Positions 1-7,765 are shown, numbered from the stretch's first letter. The stretch: DNA of 55,367 nt from Klebsiella pneumoniae (GCA_945876945.1 CAMCQE010000009.1:1-55367), one strand, 5' to 3'. Numbers and translations are program-made. Notes: generated by a model not told the origin, from the letters alone.

Positions 1-103
1 GAAGTCTGGGACAGGCATCGAGTTTGTGGTGGTGAAGTCTGGGACAGGCATCGAGTTTGTGGCATCAGCCCAAAAGTGAATCTGGGACAGCCATCAAATT
101 CAT
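1..103. repeat. Three tandem-like copies of a ~27-nt repeat
   Basis: Two near-identical copies start at 1 and 34 (core tctgggacaggcatcgagtt). A diverged third lies at 78-103 (core tctgggacagccatcaaatt). All have the same orientation with unequal spacers of 5-16 nt. Related copies lie at 752-778 and 787-813, so the repeats bracket the gene at 173-700. Short ctgtccca-containing palindromic repeats are often associated with REP-type (Y1) transposases, but no transposase is seen here; that link is inference. Confidence 0.75.
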
Positions 104-172
104 GAGCGTCTGATGGCGGGCATCACGCCACATCAATCATCCGCGTTGATCTTTTTCCTCAGGCGCACCCGT

Positions 173-700
173 CTAATTCAAGGTTTCCTGCTGGAAGGTA
201 TCGGATAGGTATCTTTCGAGGCTCGATTCGTTCGGATTTGCCAATACCTCGCGCACCCAGGCATTCCGCTCGAATGCCATGATCTGAATCTCCCAGACAC
301 ACGCAATGACCGAGGTGTCGGCAATGCTCTTGAAGTCTTCGGGCTTGCCGGTCTCGGCATAGTAAACGTGGTGTTGAAGCATGTTCTCGCCTACCCACCA
401 GCTAATTAACGCGTAGAGCCCATCTGCGGCTTCATGGGCGATACCAAACCCAACCCCATAACGGGCTTCGAAGGATGGCGTTTCCTGGTCAGATTTCGTT
501 GGCCATAACGGCGGCATCGGAAGAATCCGCTCCGCAAGATGAATCAGGGCCGCTCGAGCATTCATGGACACGCCGCTTTCGGACACAGAGACGCCATACA
601 GCTTGAGTCTCCACCCGAAAACATTGGCCAGATTCAAGTACGAAATGTGGCGATCCCGGTAAGGCCTGATCGCAGAGATTTGCCACGGCACTTCGGTCAT
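173..700 (-). CDS. Conserved hypothetical protein, 175 aa, between repeats
   Basis: I do not recognise a function. The protein is soluble, Trp/Tyr-rich and without signal peptide, membrane helix or obvious catalytic motif. The N-terminal part reads like a compact alpha/beta fold (PWQIS, RPYRDRHISYLNL, FGWRLKLYG) and the C-terminal part is helical (VWEIQIMAFERNAWVREVL). The ATG at 700 has no clear Shine-Dalgarno sequence. A GTTAGGC heptamer, matching the integron attC core GTTRRRY, sits 9 nt before the ATG on the coding strand. The gene stands alone, with repeat copies on both sides at 1-103 and 752-813, which suggests a mobile or horizontally acquired unit. It could be an integron-type cassette or a REP passenger; neither is proven. 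Confidence 0.7.
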   Translation of the reverse strand: MTEVPWQISAIRPYRDRHISYLNLANVFGWRLKLYGVSVSESGVSMNARAALIHLAERILPMPPLWPTKSDQETPSFEARYGVGFGIAHEAADGLYALISWWVGENMLQHHVYYAETGKPEDFKSIADTSVIACVWEIQIMAFERNAWVREVLANPNESSLERYLSDTFQQETLN

Positions 701-709
701 TTTGTGTTG

Positions 710-722
710 GCCTAACAGTTAG
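710..722 (-). other. attC-like core beside the start of the hypothetical gene
   Basis: The 11-nt palindrome CTAACAGTTAG (712-722) extends on one side to GCCTAAC (710-716). Read on the minus strand this gives GTTAGGC, which fits the integron recombination core GTTRRRY, followed by a 9-nt spacer and the ATG. That is the usual arrangement at the 5' end of a gene cassette. No convincing second core is found after the stop codon at 173, and no integrase is present, so this is only a suggestion. Confidence 0.25.
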
Positions 723-813
723 TGGACATCGAAATAGGACTGCAATCTGGTGCAATCTGGGACAGCCATCGAAATTCAATGGACTGCACTCTGGGACAGC
801 CATCGAAATTCAT
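723..813. repeat. Second cluster of the same short repeat
   Basis: Two clear copies lie at 752-778 and 787-813 (core ctgggacagccatcgaaatt), in the same orientation as those at 1-103. A decayed fragment (ggacatcgaaat, 724-735) and a partial duplication of tgcaatctgg (741-760) precede them. The nested, partly truncated copies look like repeated insertion or slippage. Confidence 0.7.
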
Positions 814-888
814 CGCTGGCAACGCGAACCCCTGCAGGCTGCGACTCACCCATCCCGAGCTGGGTTTTGGAAAGGGCGTCGCCCGTAA

Positions 889-913
889 GCCTCCCCAGCG
901 CAAAGCGGGAGGC
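889..913. terminator. Hairpin downstream of the DUF35/thiolase operon
   Basis: GCCTCCC (889-895) pairs with GGGAGGC (907-913) around an 11-nt loop. It lies 28 nt past the stop of the minus-strand gene ending at 941. There is no U-run, so it may end or stabilise the transcript rather than act as a classical intrinsic terminator. Confidence 0.35.
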
Positions 914-940
914 CTGTTTGCCCCCCGCTCTGCCCCCGCC

Positions 941-1342
941 TTACGCCGGCGTGAACATCGCCACCGGCGGCCCGCCTTCAGACGGCTTGAACACCACCTT
1001 CACGGCCTGCCCAATTTCTAGCGCATCCAAGTCGCAGTCCACGATGTTGGTCATCATCGACACGCCTTCGGCCAACGTCACATACGCGATGGCGTAGGCC
1101 GTGGGCAGTACGCGGCGCGAGATGCTGAAGGTGTAGATAGTGCCTTCGCCTTTCGCCACCACCCACTCGGTTTGATCCGAAAAGCAGTGCGGGCAAATCG
1201 CGCGCGGGTGGTAGTGAAATTGACTGCACGCCAGGCAGCGCTTGATGAGCAACTCACCGCGCGCGGCGGCGTCGTAGTACGGCTGATTTTCCGGGGTGGC
1301 GACCGGCGCGGTGATCACGCGATCCTGATAAATAGTGGCCAT
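941..1342 (-). CDS. Zn-ribbon OB-fold protein (DUF35 family)
   Basis: This 133-aa protein has the DUF35 layout. An N-terminal helical part is followed by a rubredoxin-like zinc ribbon with two CxxC pairs (CLAC and CPHC) in the first 60 residues, and then an OB-fold (TIYTFSISRR, AYVTLAEGVSMMTNIV) ending in KVVFKPSEGGPPVAMF. Such proteins act as small partner subunits of SCP-x/Ltp-type thiolases or aldolases in CoA-thioester metabolism. The ATG at 1342 starts 2 nt after the stop codon of the thiolase gene. An in-frame TTG at 1348 is the alternative. The pair is certainly one transcription unit. Confidence 0.85.
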   Translation of the reverse strand: MATIYQDRVITAPVATPENQPYYDAAARGELLIKRCLACSQFHYHPRAICPHCFSDQTEWVVAKGEGTIYTFSISRRVLPTAYAIAYVTLAEGVSMMTNIVDCDLDALEIGQAVKVVFKPSEGGPPVAMFTPA

Positions 1343-1344
1343 GT

Positions 1345-2511
1345 TCAAGCCCTTTCCATGATGAGGGTGGCGCTGCCGTGGCGGGAGGAAATCACGCCGC
1401 CGGTGCCGTGGGCGAGGGCCAGACCGCAGTTCGGCACCTGCACCTTGGGGTGTGCTTCGCCGCGCAGCTGACGCACCGCCTCGATGATTTTGGTCATCCC
1501 GCCGCGATTGGCCGGATGGTTATTGCAGAGCCCGCCGCCGTCGGTGTTGAAGGGCAGCTTGCCCACGCCGGAGATGAGGTTGCCGTCGGCGACGAACTTG
1601 CCGCCCTCGCCTTTCTTGCAGAAGCCGAGGTCTTCCAGCTGCATGATCACCGTGATGGTGAAGCTGTCGTAAATCGAGGCGTACTGGATGTCGGCCGGCG
1701 TTACGCCCGCTTCGCCAAACGCTGTCGCGCCAGAGTAGCGACCCGCAGTGTAGGTGAGGTCGATGTCGCCGCCGTTCAGCGCCTTGATGGAACTGCCGGC
1801 GCCCAGCAGGTTAATCACCGGCTTGTTCAGCGACCGGGCGATTTCCGGGCGGGCCAGAATCACCGCGCCGCCGCCGTCGCTCACCACGCAGCAGTCGAGG
1901 CGATGCAGCGGGTCGGACATCATCGGCGAGTTCACGACTTCTTCCACCGTCACCACATCACGCAGCATGGCGTGCGGGTTGTGCTGGGCGTGATGCGAGG
2001 CGGCGACTTTGACCCAGGCGAGCTGCTCGGCGGTGGTGCCGTATTCGTACATGTGGCGCTTGGCCGCCATGGCGTACTGGTTGAGCGTGACCGCGTGGTA
2101 CGGCAGTTCAAAGGGCACGTCCGGCGCGTTGGCGCCGAAGTTACGCGGCACGGTGCCGCTTGAGCCTTCGGAGCGCGGCCGACCGGCCAGCGTCACCAGC
2201 ACAATGTCGGCCTTGCCGGTGGCAATCGCTTCGGCCGCATGCATCACGTGGATGAGATAAGACGAGCCGCCGGTGTCGGTGGAATCCATATGCCGCACGC
2301 GGAGATTCATGTAGTCGATCATCGCCAGCGGCCCCAAGCCCGGAGCGTCGCCCGCGCAGGCGTAGCCGTCGATGTCGCGGAAGCTTAAGCCCGCGTCGGC
2401 GAGCGCGCCGTGCGCCACTTCGGCGTGGAGCTGGGCAATGGTTTTATCCGGCGCTTTGCGCGTTGGATGTTCGTAAATGCCCACAATGCAGGCTTGATTC
2501 TTAAGACTCAC
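1345..2511 (-). CDS. SCP-x type thiolase / lipid-transfer (Ltp-like) protein
   Basis: 388 aa of the thiolase fold found in SCP-x and Ltp proteins, with the N-terminal CIVGIYEHPTRKAP, the central DTGGSSYLIHVMHAAEAI segment and C-terminal HPANRGG and CGLALAHGTGG. The position that holds the nucleophilic Cys in classical thiolases reads GGSS, so it is unlikely to be a normal acetyl-CoA acetyltransferase. Ltp2-type members that lack this Cys act as retro-aldolases together with a DUF35 subunit, and here the next gene encodes DUF35. The GTG at 2511 is chosen as start because GAGGAA lies 8 nt upstream; the reading frame stays open to 2688, but that stretch is low-complexity Arg-rich and not family-like. 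Confidence 0.85.
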   Translation of the reverse strand: MSLKNQACIVGIYEHPTRKAPDKTIAQLHAEVAHGALADAGLSFRDIDGYACAGDAPGLGPLAMIDYMNLRVRHMDSTDTGGSSYLIHVMHAAEAIATGKADIVLVTLAGRPRSEGSSGTVPRNFGANAPDVPFELPYHAVTLNQYAMAAKRHMYEYGTTAEQLAWVKVAASHHAQHNPHAMLRDVVTVEEVVNSPMMSDPLHRLDCCVVSDGGGAVILARPEIARSLNKPVINLLGAGSSIKALNGGDIDLTYTAGRYSGATAFGEAGVTPADIQYASIYDSFTITVIMQLEDLGFCKKGEGGKFVADGNLISGVGKLPFNTDGGGLCNNHPANRGGMTKIIEAVRQLRGEAHPKVQVPNCGLALAHGTGGVISSRHGSATLIMERA

Positions 2512-2647
2512 GCGCCAATTCCTCAATGAACGGAAGAGCCGGGAGTCTATCGCCTGCGCAGCCAAAATCGAAGGTTGATGCGCCAAACGGGCCTTAGCCT
2601 GAGGCCGCCGACGGTTTCCCGCCGACAGCCTACACCTCAGCTCCCAC

Positions 2648-3202
2648 TCAGGCGGCCAGGGCGGCGGGCCGCAGCAGCGCCTGATCAAAGGCCAGCGTAT
2701 CCGCCACCGCTTTCACTACGGCCGCGATCCGCCCGATGTCGGCAATCTGCTGGGCGCTCAAGCCCTCCTGCCGCAGCACCGCCGTGTGCGAGGTGATGCA
2801 CACCGGGCAGGCGTTGACGATAGACGCCGCCAGACTGAACACCTCGAAGCTCCGTTTCGGCACGCCGCCGTGATTGACCATCACCTGCATGCGTAAACGC
2901 GGCGGAATCTGCTTCACCTCGGCGTCGTCATGAATCCCGGCCAGTTTGTACCAGACGTTGGTCATGCCCATGATGGCCGCGGCGCTGGCGACGGCGTCGA
3001 TTTCGGTCGCGCTCAGGTGCTGCTGGGCTTCGAGGCTCAACGCCCGAATCACCGCCGATTGCTTCGCTACCAGCGCGCTCGCCAGCGCCGCGCCGTAAGT
3101 TTCCAGCGGCGGCAGCGAACTGCCGCTCAGCACGTTGCCCAGATTGATTTTGAGATCCTTCGCGTAGTCCGGGATGGCTTCGCGTAGCTGTTCAATGCTC
3201 AT
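2648..3202 (-). CDS. ahpD: Alkyl hydroperoxide reductase AhpD
   Basis: 184 aa of the carboxymuconolactone decarboxylase/AhpD fold. The catalytic set Glu120, Cys132-x-x-Cys135 and His139 (CPVCITSH) matches the spacing of mycobacterial AhpD (E118, C130, C133, H137). AhpD is a thiol reductase that regenerates AhpC, using lipoylated proteins as electron source in the characterised system. It lies directly downstream of ahpC on the same strand, 54 nt away across a GC hairpin, so both are probably co-transcribed under OxyR. The ATG at 3202 has a GGAGCAAC ribosome-binding site. Confidence 0.93.
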   Translation of the reverse strand: MSIEQLREAIPDYAKDLKINLGNVLSGSSLPPLETYGAALASALVAKQSAVIRALSLEAQQHLSATEIDAVASAAAIMGMTNVWYKLAGIHDDAEVKQIPPRLRMQVMVNHGGVPKRSFEVFSLAASIVNACPVCITSHTAVLRQEGLSAQQIADIGRIAAVVKAVADTLAFDQALLRPAALAA

Positions 3203-3218
3203 GTGTTGCTCCTGTTGA

Positions 3219-3241
3219 GGGGCCCGCGCGCTGCGGGCCCC
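3219..3241. other. GC-rich hairpin between ahpC and ahpD
   Basis: GGGGCCCGC (3219-3227) and GCGGGCCCC (3233-3241) form a perfect 9-bp stem with a 5-nt loop. It is between co-directional ahpC and ahpD and has no U-run. Likely roles are partial termination or 3'-end stabilisation, giving more ahpC than ahpD mRNA. Confidence 0.5.
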
Positions 3242-3256
3242 GGCGGTGGGTTGAGA

Positions 3257-3814
3257 TCAGGCCGCCTTCAAGGTGGGGCCGTTGACCTGGCGGTTGCAGG
3301 GACAGAGTTCGTCGGACTGGAGGCCGTCCAGAATCCGCAGGATTTCCTCCGGACTGCGCCCCACCGACAGGTTGTTCACCGACACGTGCTGGATCACGTT
3401 GTTCGGGTCGACAATGAAGGTCGCCCGCAGCGCCACGCCGGCCGTCACGTCGCGCACACCCAGCCCATCCACCAGAGAACCGTTGCTGTCGCCGAAGGCC
3501 CAGTGGTTGAGGCGATCCAGATCCGGGTGCGCGCGCCGCCAGGCCAGCTTGCAGAACTCGTTGTCGGTGTTACCCCCGAGCAGTACCGCGTCGCGATCGG
3601 CGAACTCGGCCTTGAGTTTGGCGAAGGCCACGATTTCGGTCGGGCACACAAAGGTGAAGTCTTTTGGGTAGAAATAAACGATTTTCCATTTCCCCTCGAA
3701 GCTCGCCTCGGTGAGGGTTTCGAACGCGCTCGCGCCTTTTTCTTCGTGCTCGTTAAAGCCCGGCTTCACGCCCGTAATGGAGAAGGGAGAAAGTTTTTCG
3801 CCGACGGTTTTCAT
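3257..3814 (-). CDS. ahpC: Peroxiredoxin AhpC
   Basis: 185-aa 2-Cys peroxiredoxin that reduces H2O2, organic peroxides and peroxynitrite. The peroxidatic Cys57 lies in DFTFVCPTE, with Thr54. The C-terminus has Cys171 and Cys173 (DELCPCN), the double-Cys arrangement of the mycobacterial-type AhpC that is reduced by AhpD, in agreement with the adjacent ahpD. The start is placed at the ATG at 3814 because CAGGAGACC lies just upstream; 15 more residues in frame (to 3859) are not family-like. Divergent from oxyR. Confidence 0.95.
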   Translation of the reverse strand: MKTVGEKLSPFSITGVKPGFNEHEEKGASAFETLTEASFEGKWKIVYFYPKDFTFVCPTEIVAFAKLKAEFADRDAVLLGGNTDNEFCKLAWRRAHPDLDRLNHWAFGDSNGSLVDGLGVRDVTAGVALRATFIVDPNNVIQHVSVNNLSVGRSPEEILRILDGLQSDELCPCNRQVNGPTLKAA

Positions 3815-3956
3815 GTTGGGTCTCCTGTTGGATTGGCCGTTGCGCTGGCGCCAGACCACCCGGTCTGACGCGCTTTTAGTTCACGGCGGGCATGAAACGA
3901 CACCGGCCGCGTCCGCGTACAATGGGTTGTCCCGATGGCGATGATGGAAAAAATCG
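3815..3956. promoter_or_regulatory. oxyR-ahpC divergent control region
   Basis: This 142-nt gap separates divergent ahpC and oxyR. It holds the palindrome CAGACC-N4-GGTCTG (3852-3867), 38 nt upstream of the ahpC start, and a good -10 box TACAAT (3918-3923) for oxyR, about 34 nt upstream of its ATG, without a clear -35. By analogy with other oxyR-ahp loci, OxyR should bind here; the exact site is inferred. Confidence 0.5.
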
Positions 3957-4859
3957 ATGAAGCACTTGCCCACCCTGCGCTCGCTCCAATATCTGGTAGC
4001 CCTGCATGACGAAGCCAACTTCGGCCGCGCGGCGAATGCCTGTGCGGTGAGTCAGTCCACGCTGAGTTCGGCGATTCTGAATCTGGAAGAACAACTTGGC
4101 GGCGTGCTGGTGGAACGCACCAACAAAACCCTCACCTTCACCGCGCTGGGGCTGGCGCTAGTGGAACGCGCGCGACCGCTGCTGGTGGCGGCCGGCGAAC
4201 TGACGGAGATTGCGCACAGCTGGTCGGGAGAGCTCAAAGGCCCGTTGAAACTCGGCGTCATTCCCACTATCACGCCGTTTCTGTTGCCGCAGTTGCTGGC
4301 CCGGGTCGGGCAACGCTTCCCGCTGCTGGAACCGCGCATCAAGGAAGACTTCACGCATCGTCTGCTCGACGATTTACATCAGGGCGCACTGGATATCGCG
4401 CTGATTGCGCTGCCCTGGTCGGCGCCCAATATCGCCACCGTCGCGATTGGCCGCGACCCGTTCCTTTTTGTGTGTCATCGAAATAATCCGCTGGCCAGCG
4501 CACCGCCGGCTGATGTCAGCGACATTCCCGAAGGCAAAATCCTGCTGCTGGAAGAAGGCCATTGTTTGCGCCAGCACGCGATCGACGCCTGTCGGCTGCG
4601 CGAGGCATCCAGGATTAACCAGTACTCGCTGGCGAGCCTGCACACGCTGGTGCAAATGGTGAATCTGGATTTAGGGGTGAGCTTTCTGCCGCAGCTTGCG
4701 ATTGATGCCGGCATTCTGCACGGCACCGAGGTCGTGGCCAGTGATGCCGGCGCCGCCGGCGCTTACCGCGACATCGGCCTCGCGTGGCGGCGCTCCAGCA
4801 TTCGCAGCAACGAGTTTCTGGCGCTGGCGCGCGAGGTCGAATCGTTGGTAACGCCCTAG
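3957..4859 (+). CDS. oxyR: LysR-family peroxide sensor OxyR
   Basis: 300 aa: winged HTH at about residues 3-62 (RSLQYLVALHDEANFGRAA, VSQSTLSSAI) and a LysR substrate domain. The redox pair Cys203 and Cys212 (GHCLRQHAIDAC) has the same 9-residue spacing as Cys199/Cys208 of E. coli OxyR, so the peroxide-sensing disulfide should be functional. It is expected to activate the divergent ahpC-ahpD genes when oxidised. The 3' end overlaps the convergent gene at 4856 by 4 nt. Confidence 0.95.
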   Translation: MKHLPTLRSLQYLVALHDEANFGRAANACAVSQSTLSSAILNLEEQLGGVLVERTNKTLTFTALGLALVERARPLLVAAGELTEIAHSWSGELKGPLKLGVIPTITPFLLPQLLARVGQRFPLLEPRIKEDFTHRLLDDLHQGALDIALIALPWSAPNIATVAIGRDPFLFVCHRNNPLASAPPADVSDIPEGKILLLEEGHCLRQHAIDACRLREASRINQYSLASLHTLVQMVNLDLGVSFLPQLAIDAGILHGTEVVASDAGAAGAYRDIGLAWRRSSIRSNEFLALAREVESLVTP

Positions 4860-5254
4860 CGCGGCGGCACGTATTCCGCATCGCGGAGCAAGGCTTCGCA
4901 GGGCGGTGCGTGACTCCGCACGAGCTGCGCGATGTTCTGCCAGTCCTGTTTGATCTCCGCCATCAGTTTGGCCGAGGCCGCTTCCATCGCGTGATTAGCC
5001 GGTTGCGCCCCATGCAACAGCACGGCCGCGTTGAGACTGAACTCGCCGGCACTGTAGAAGCCGTCGTAGAGCGGCCCGGGATGGCCGCGCGCCGCGAGAA
5101 AAAAATAGGCTGCGCATTCGCTAAAAGCCAGGCGCTCCGGCGCTTCCAGCGCTTTGACCACGTGCATCTCCGGCAAGCCGTTTTCGTCCTGCGCAAGGCT
5201 CGCCACCGGCAAACACAGCCCCAGCAGCAGGGGCGAATAAGTGACCCATTTCAT
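4856..5254 (-). CDS. Small exported hypothetical protein
   Basis: 132 aa with an N-terminal signal peptide (KWVTYSPLLLGLCLPVASLAQ, probable cleavage after residue 21), so likely periplasmic. The mature part is helical with two Cys residues (SECAAYFFLA and APPCEALL) that could form a disulfide. No family is recognised. It starts inside the stop codon of the Nudix gene (TGATG at 5252-5256), so the two are translationally coupled. Confidence 0.75.
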   Translation of the reverse strand: MKWVTYSPLLLGLCLPVASLAQDENGLPEMHVVKALEAPERLAFSECAAYFFLAARGHPGPLYDGFYSAGEFSLNAAVLLHGAQPANHAMEAASAKLMAEIKQDWQNIAQLVRSHAPPCEALLRDAEYVPPR

Positions 5255-5766
5255 CAGACGTTCTCCATTGCCTGCAGGCGCGGCAAGGCGGCGCGCAGGG
5301 AATCAAAAGCCAGCATCGTCGGCGTCACCTCAAGCGGGGGCAGCCAGGCCAGCGCTTGGGCTTCATCGTTCAAGGTGACTGTCGGCAAAGAGGCAAGTTC
5401 AAATTCAAAATAGGCGTCGAGCGTGCGGTAGGTCACGCCGGCGTAGTCGTAGCGATTAGGCGCTGAAAAAAGATACCGGCCATTGCCCACCCGCAGCCCG
5501 AGTTCTTCCCGCAACTCGCGGGTGATCGCCGCTTCCAGATCTTCATCCGGGTCAACAAAGCCACCCGGCAAATCGAGCAAGCCCAGCCCCGGCGCTTTCG
5601 CACGTCGCAGCCAAAGCACTTGACCCTGATGTCGCAGCACCGCGCTCACCGCGCTCGCGACGTTCAAGAACAGCTCAAAGCCACAGTGTGGGCAATCGAG
5701 GCGCCGCGTCTCTGCGCAAAACCGCGCGGGCTGTCCGCAGCGGGCACAGTGACGAGCCCAGTCCAT
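5254..5766 (-). CDS. Nudix hydrolase with N-terminal zinc ribbon
   Basis: 170 aa. A zinc ribbon of two CxxC pairs (CARC at 7-10, CPHC at 25-28) precedes a Nudix domain with a perfect Nudix box: GFVDPDE, seven residues, then RELREELGL. These enzymes hydrolyse nucleoside-diphosphate-linked compounds with Mg2+. The zinc-ribbon type resembles the NudC/NADH-pyrophosphatase branch, but the protein is shorter than NudC (about 260 aa), so the substrate is open. Confidence 0.9.
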   Translation of the reverse strand: MDWARHCARCGQPARFCAETRRLDCPHCGFELFLNVASAVSAVLRHQGQVLWLRRAKAPGLGLLDLPGGFVDPDEDLEAAITRELREELGLRVGNGRYLFSAPNRYDYAGVTYRTLDAYFEFELASLPTVTLNDEAQALAWLPPLEVTPTMLAFDSLRAALPRLQAMENV

Positions 5767-5775
5767 GCGGGGTAC

Positions 5776-6066
5776 CTAGCGCTTCAATTCCACTTCAATG
5801 AACGCGAGTTCGGCGTGACCGCCATTAATCACATTGTGTTCCACGCCCACCGGCCGCGAGTACGACTGACCCAGCGTGAGGACCGCTTCAATCGGGCCCG
5901 TCGGCGTTTCCAGATGCAGCACCCCGTTGGTCACCGGAATCACCACGTATTCGTAACCGTGCCGATGCCAGCCCGTCTCGGCGCCGGGCGCGAAGCGCCA
6001 CTCGGTCACGCGCACAGCGTCGTTATCAATTTGCACGGTAGGGACGGCAGCAGGGCGTTGCGACAT
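5776..6066 (-). CDS. Small cupin-domain protein
   Basis: 96-aa single cupin barrel with the metal-binding start of motif 1 (GWHRHGYEYVV) and a motif 2 with a His in VEHNVING. Probably a small metal-binding enzyme or sensor. The ATG at 6066 is chosen because CCGGAG lies 7 nt upstream; the 66 further in-frame codons upstream are Arg/Ser-rich and unlike any cupin. Confidence 0.8.
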   Translation of the reverse strand: MSQRPAAVPTVQIDNDAVRVTEWRFAPGAETGWHRHGYEYVVIPVTNGVLHLETPTGPIEAVLTLGQSYSRPVGVEHNVINGGHAELAFIEVELKR

Positions 6067-6186
6067 GGGAAACTCCGGAAGCAGGGTGAGCGGCGAGTGT
6101 AACTGCCAAACCGGCAATCCACAGCGCAGGAGGAATCCGCAGACTGCGATTTCGCGTGCCGAGAACCGGGAAACGCGAGCAGAGCG

Positions 6187-6221
6187 GATCGGGCGCTGGG
6201 CCGAAGGCGGCGCGCCCGATC
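6187..6221. terminator. Terminator-like hairpin downstream of the HiPIP gene
   Basis: GATCGGGCGC (6187-6196) and GCGCCCGATC (6212-6221) make a perfect 10-bp stem with a 15-nt loop, starting 16 nt past the HiPIP stop codon. No U-run follows on the minus strand. Confidence 0.45.
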
Positions 6222-6236
6222 GCGGAGGCTTGAGAC

Positions 6237-6566
6237 TTAGGCTTTCGGCGCGTACGCGTTGCACCAGCCCTTAGCCGCCACGGCCTGACCGGCGAAGAGG
6301 CCGCAGCCACCCCACTCGCTACCCGCGGCGCCCTGATACAGCGCGCAGTTGTGGCAAGCCATGCCGGCGGCGGCACGCGGATATTTGGCTTTATCGACGG
6401 CGGCAGCGTCATGCTTGTAGCCCAGGGCCGCGGCCTGCGGGCCGGCTTCGTCGACATGCGGCAGGTCGGCGGCGAAAGCGATGCGATTGGCGGCCAGCTG
6501 GGCCACGGAGACGGCGGCCACGGCGGACAGGCCGCGCTTGAAGAAATTACGTCTGCTGTTATCCAT
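6237..6566 (-). CDS. High-potential iron-sulfur protein (HiPIP), Tat-exported
   Basis: 109 aa. An N-terminal twin-arginine signal (SRRNFFKRGLSAVAA) precedes a mature protein of about 75 aa. Four Cys at 71, 74, 88 and 102 follow the HiPIP pattern CxxC-x13-C-x13-C and bind one [4Fe-4S]3+/2+ cluster. HiPIPs carry electrons in the periplasm, usually between the bc1 complex and terminal oxidases or reaction centres. The ATG at 6566 has AAGGA upstream; the frame is open further but without a signal-like sequence. It stands alone between hairpins. Confidence 0.93.
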   Translation of the reverse strand: MDNSRRNFFKRGLSAVAAVSVAQLAANRIAFAADLPHVDEAGPQAAALGYKHDAAAVDKAKYPRAAAGMACHNCALYQGAAGSEWGGCGLFAGQAVAAKGWCNAYAPKA

Positions 6567-6681
6567 GATGAAGTCCTTAAAGTCTGCAGTGAATAAAAAT
6601 AAATCCTGAGCCCCTGATACGCGCGATCGGGCGTGACCGGTTCTCGATCGCGGCGTGCGGGTAAGGCGGTGGCGCGTGAGC

Positions 6682-7755
6682 TTAATCGACACCGGGCGCG
6701 GCGTGCTTGATTTGTTGAACGATATCCCGCAAGCGCTCGGCGTCGGCCGGGGTCGCCACCGGAATGCTGAACTCAAGACGGGTGGCGAGTGCGGCGTAGC
6801 GCTCAGTGATGCGCGCCGCAATGTCATCATGGCTCGCGACGATCGCGTAGAGGTCGAGCACCTCATCGCTAATCAGCCCGGCCATCTCCGTCCAGCGCTG
6901 GGCGCGGGAGAGGGTGTTCAACTCGGCGGCCAGCGCTTCCAGTCCATGCGCGAGGAAGGTTGCTGAATAGGCCGGCGTTGAACCGTAGAACGCGATCCGG
7001 CCCCGAATTTCTTCGCGCTTGCGGAGTACGGTTTCCTCGTCGGGTCCCGTGGCCACCAGCGGCGCCACCGCAATGGCGAATTGATCGACCGGGCGACCTG
7101 CGCGCGCGGCGCCGCGCTGCACGGCCGGCAGCATCACCGTGCGCAGGTAGTGCGGCGTGCAGACCGGGTGCACGCAAAGCCCGTCTGCCAGTTCGCCCGC
7201 CACCTGCCCCATGTAGGGATTGACGGCCGCCAAATGCAGTTTGGGCGCTGGATTCTCGAGCGGCAGCGGTGTGAACACCGGCACATTGAGATTGATTTTG
7301 TAATGCTCGCTCGCATGCGCGACCGGCGTTTCGGTCTGCCAGGCCTGCCACAAATCGCGCACCGCCCGCAGGTAATCGCGCATCCACGGGCCGGGCGCAG
7401 ACCAACGCATGCCGAAGCGGCGCTCGATATGTCCCTTCACCTGACTGCCGAGACCCAGCGTAAAGCGGCCCCCGGAGAGCCGCGCCAGACTCCATGCCGT
7501 CATCGCGGTCACGGTCGGGCTGCGCGGGAACGCAATCGCCACGGCGGTACTGACCTCGAGGCGTGTCGTGGCCTGCAAGGCGAGCGTGGAGAGGATGTAG
7601 GGGTCGTCCTTGTTGTCGCGCACGCTCAGACCATCAAAGCCCAGACTCTCGACCAGCGCGGCGTCCTGCGCGACCTGCCGAATATCGAGCGCGCCATCGG
7701 CGGCCTTCAAGCCCGAATCCGCTTTACCCAGCGGTAATACCGTTTCAACGAACAT
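6682..7755 (-). CDS. F420-type LLM oxidoreductase (TIGR03617-like)
   Basis: 357-aa luciferase-like monooxygenase fold. The N-terminal ESLGFDGLSVRDNKDDPYI, the TAVAIAFPRSP stretch and LGLGSQVKGHIERRFG are characteristic of the TIGR03617 subgroup of F420-dependent LLM oxidoreductases. The substrate is unknown. The ATG at 7755 has GAGGAG 8 nt upstream; an in-frame TTG at 7758 is less likely. It is the last gene of the operon acyl-CoA ligase, amine oxidase, LLM (gaps of 19 and 10 nt). Confidence 0.85.
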   Translation of the reverse strand: MFVETVLPLGKADSGLKAADGALDIRQVAQDAALVESLGFDGLSVRDNKDDPYILSTLALQATTRLEVSTAVAIAFPRSPTVTAMTAWSLARLSGGRFTLGLGSQVKGHIERRFGMRWSAPGPWMRDYLRAVRDLWQAWQTETPVAHASEHYKINLNVPVFTPLPLENPAPKLHLAAVNPYMGQVAGELADGLCVHPVCTPHYLRTVMLPAVQRGAARAGRPVDQFAIAVAPLVATGPDEETVLRKREEIRGRIAFYGSTPAYSATFLAHGLEALAAELNTLSRAQRWTEMAGLISDEVLDLYAIVASHDDIAARITERYAALATRLEFSIPVATPADAERLRDIVQQIKHAAPGVD

Positions 7756-7765
7756 CAAAAACTCC

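Noticed and set aside
1-103. CRISPR-like array
   Set aside because: Only three diverged copies with short unequal spacers (5-16 nt), other copies elsewhere, and no cas genes.
1345-2688. Longer thiolase start at 2688
   Set aside because: The extra residues are Arg/Ser-rich and not homologous; GTG 2511 has a good ribosome-binding site and a family-like N-terminus.
2648-3202. Selenocysteine in AhpD
   Set aside because: The active site is a normal Cys-Pro-Val-Cys with no in-frame UGA.
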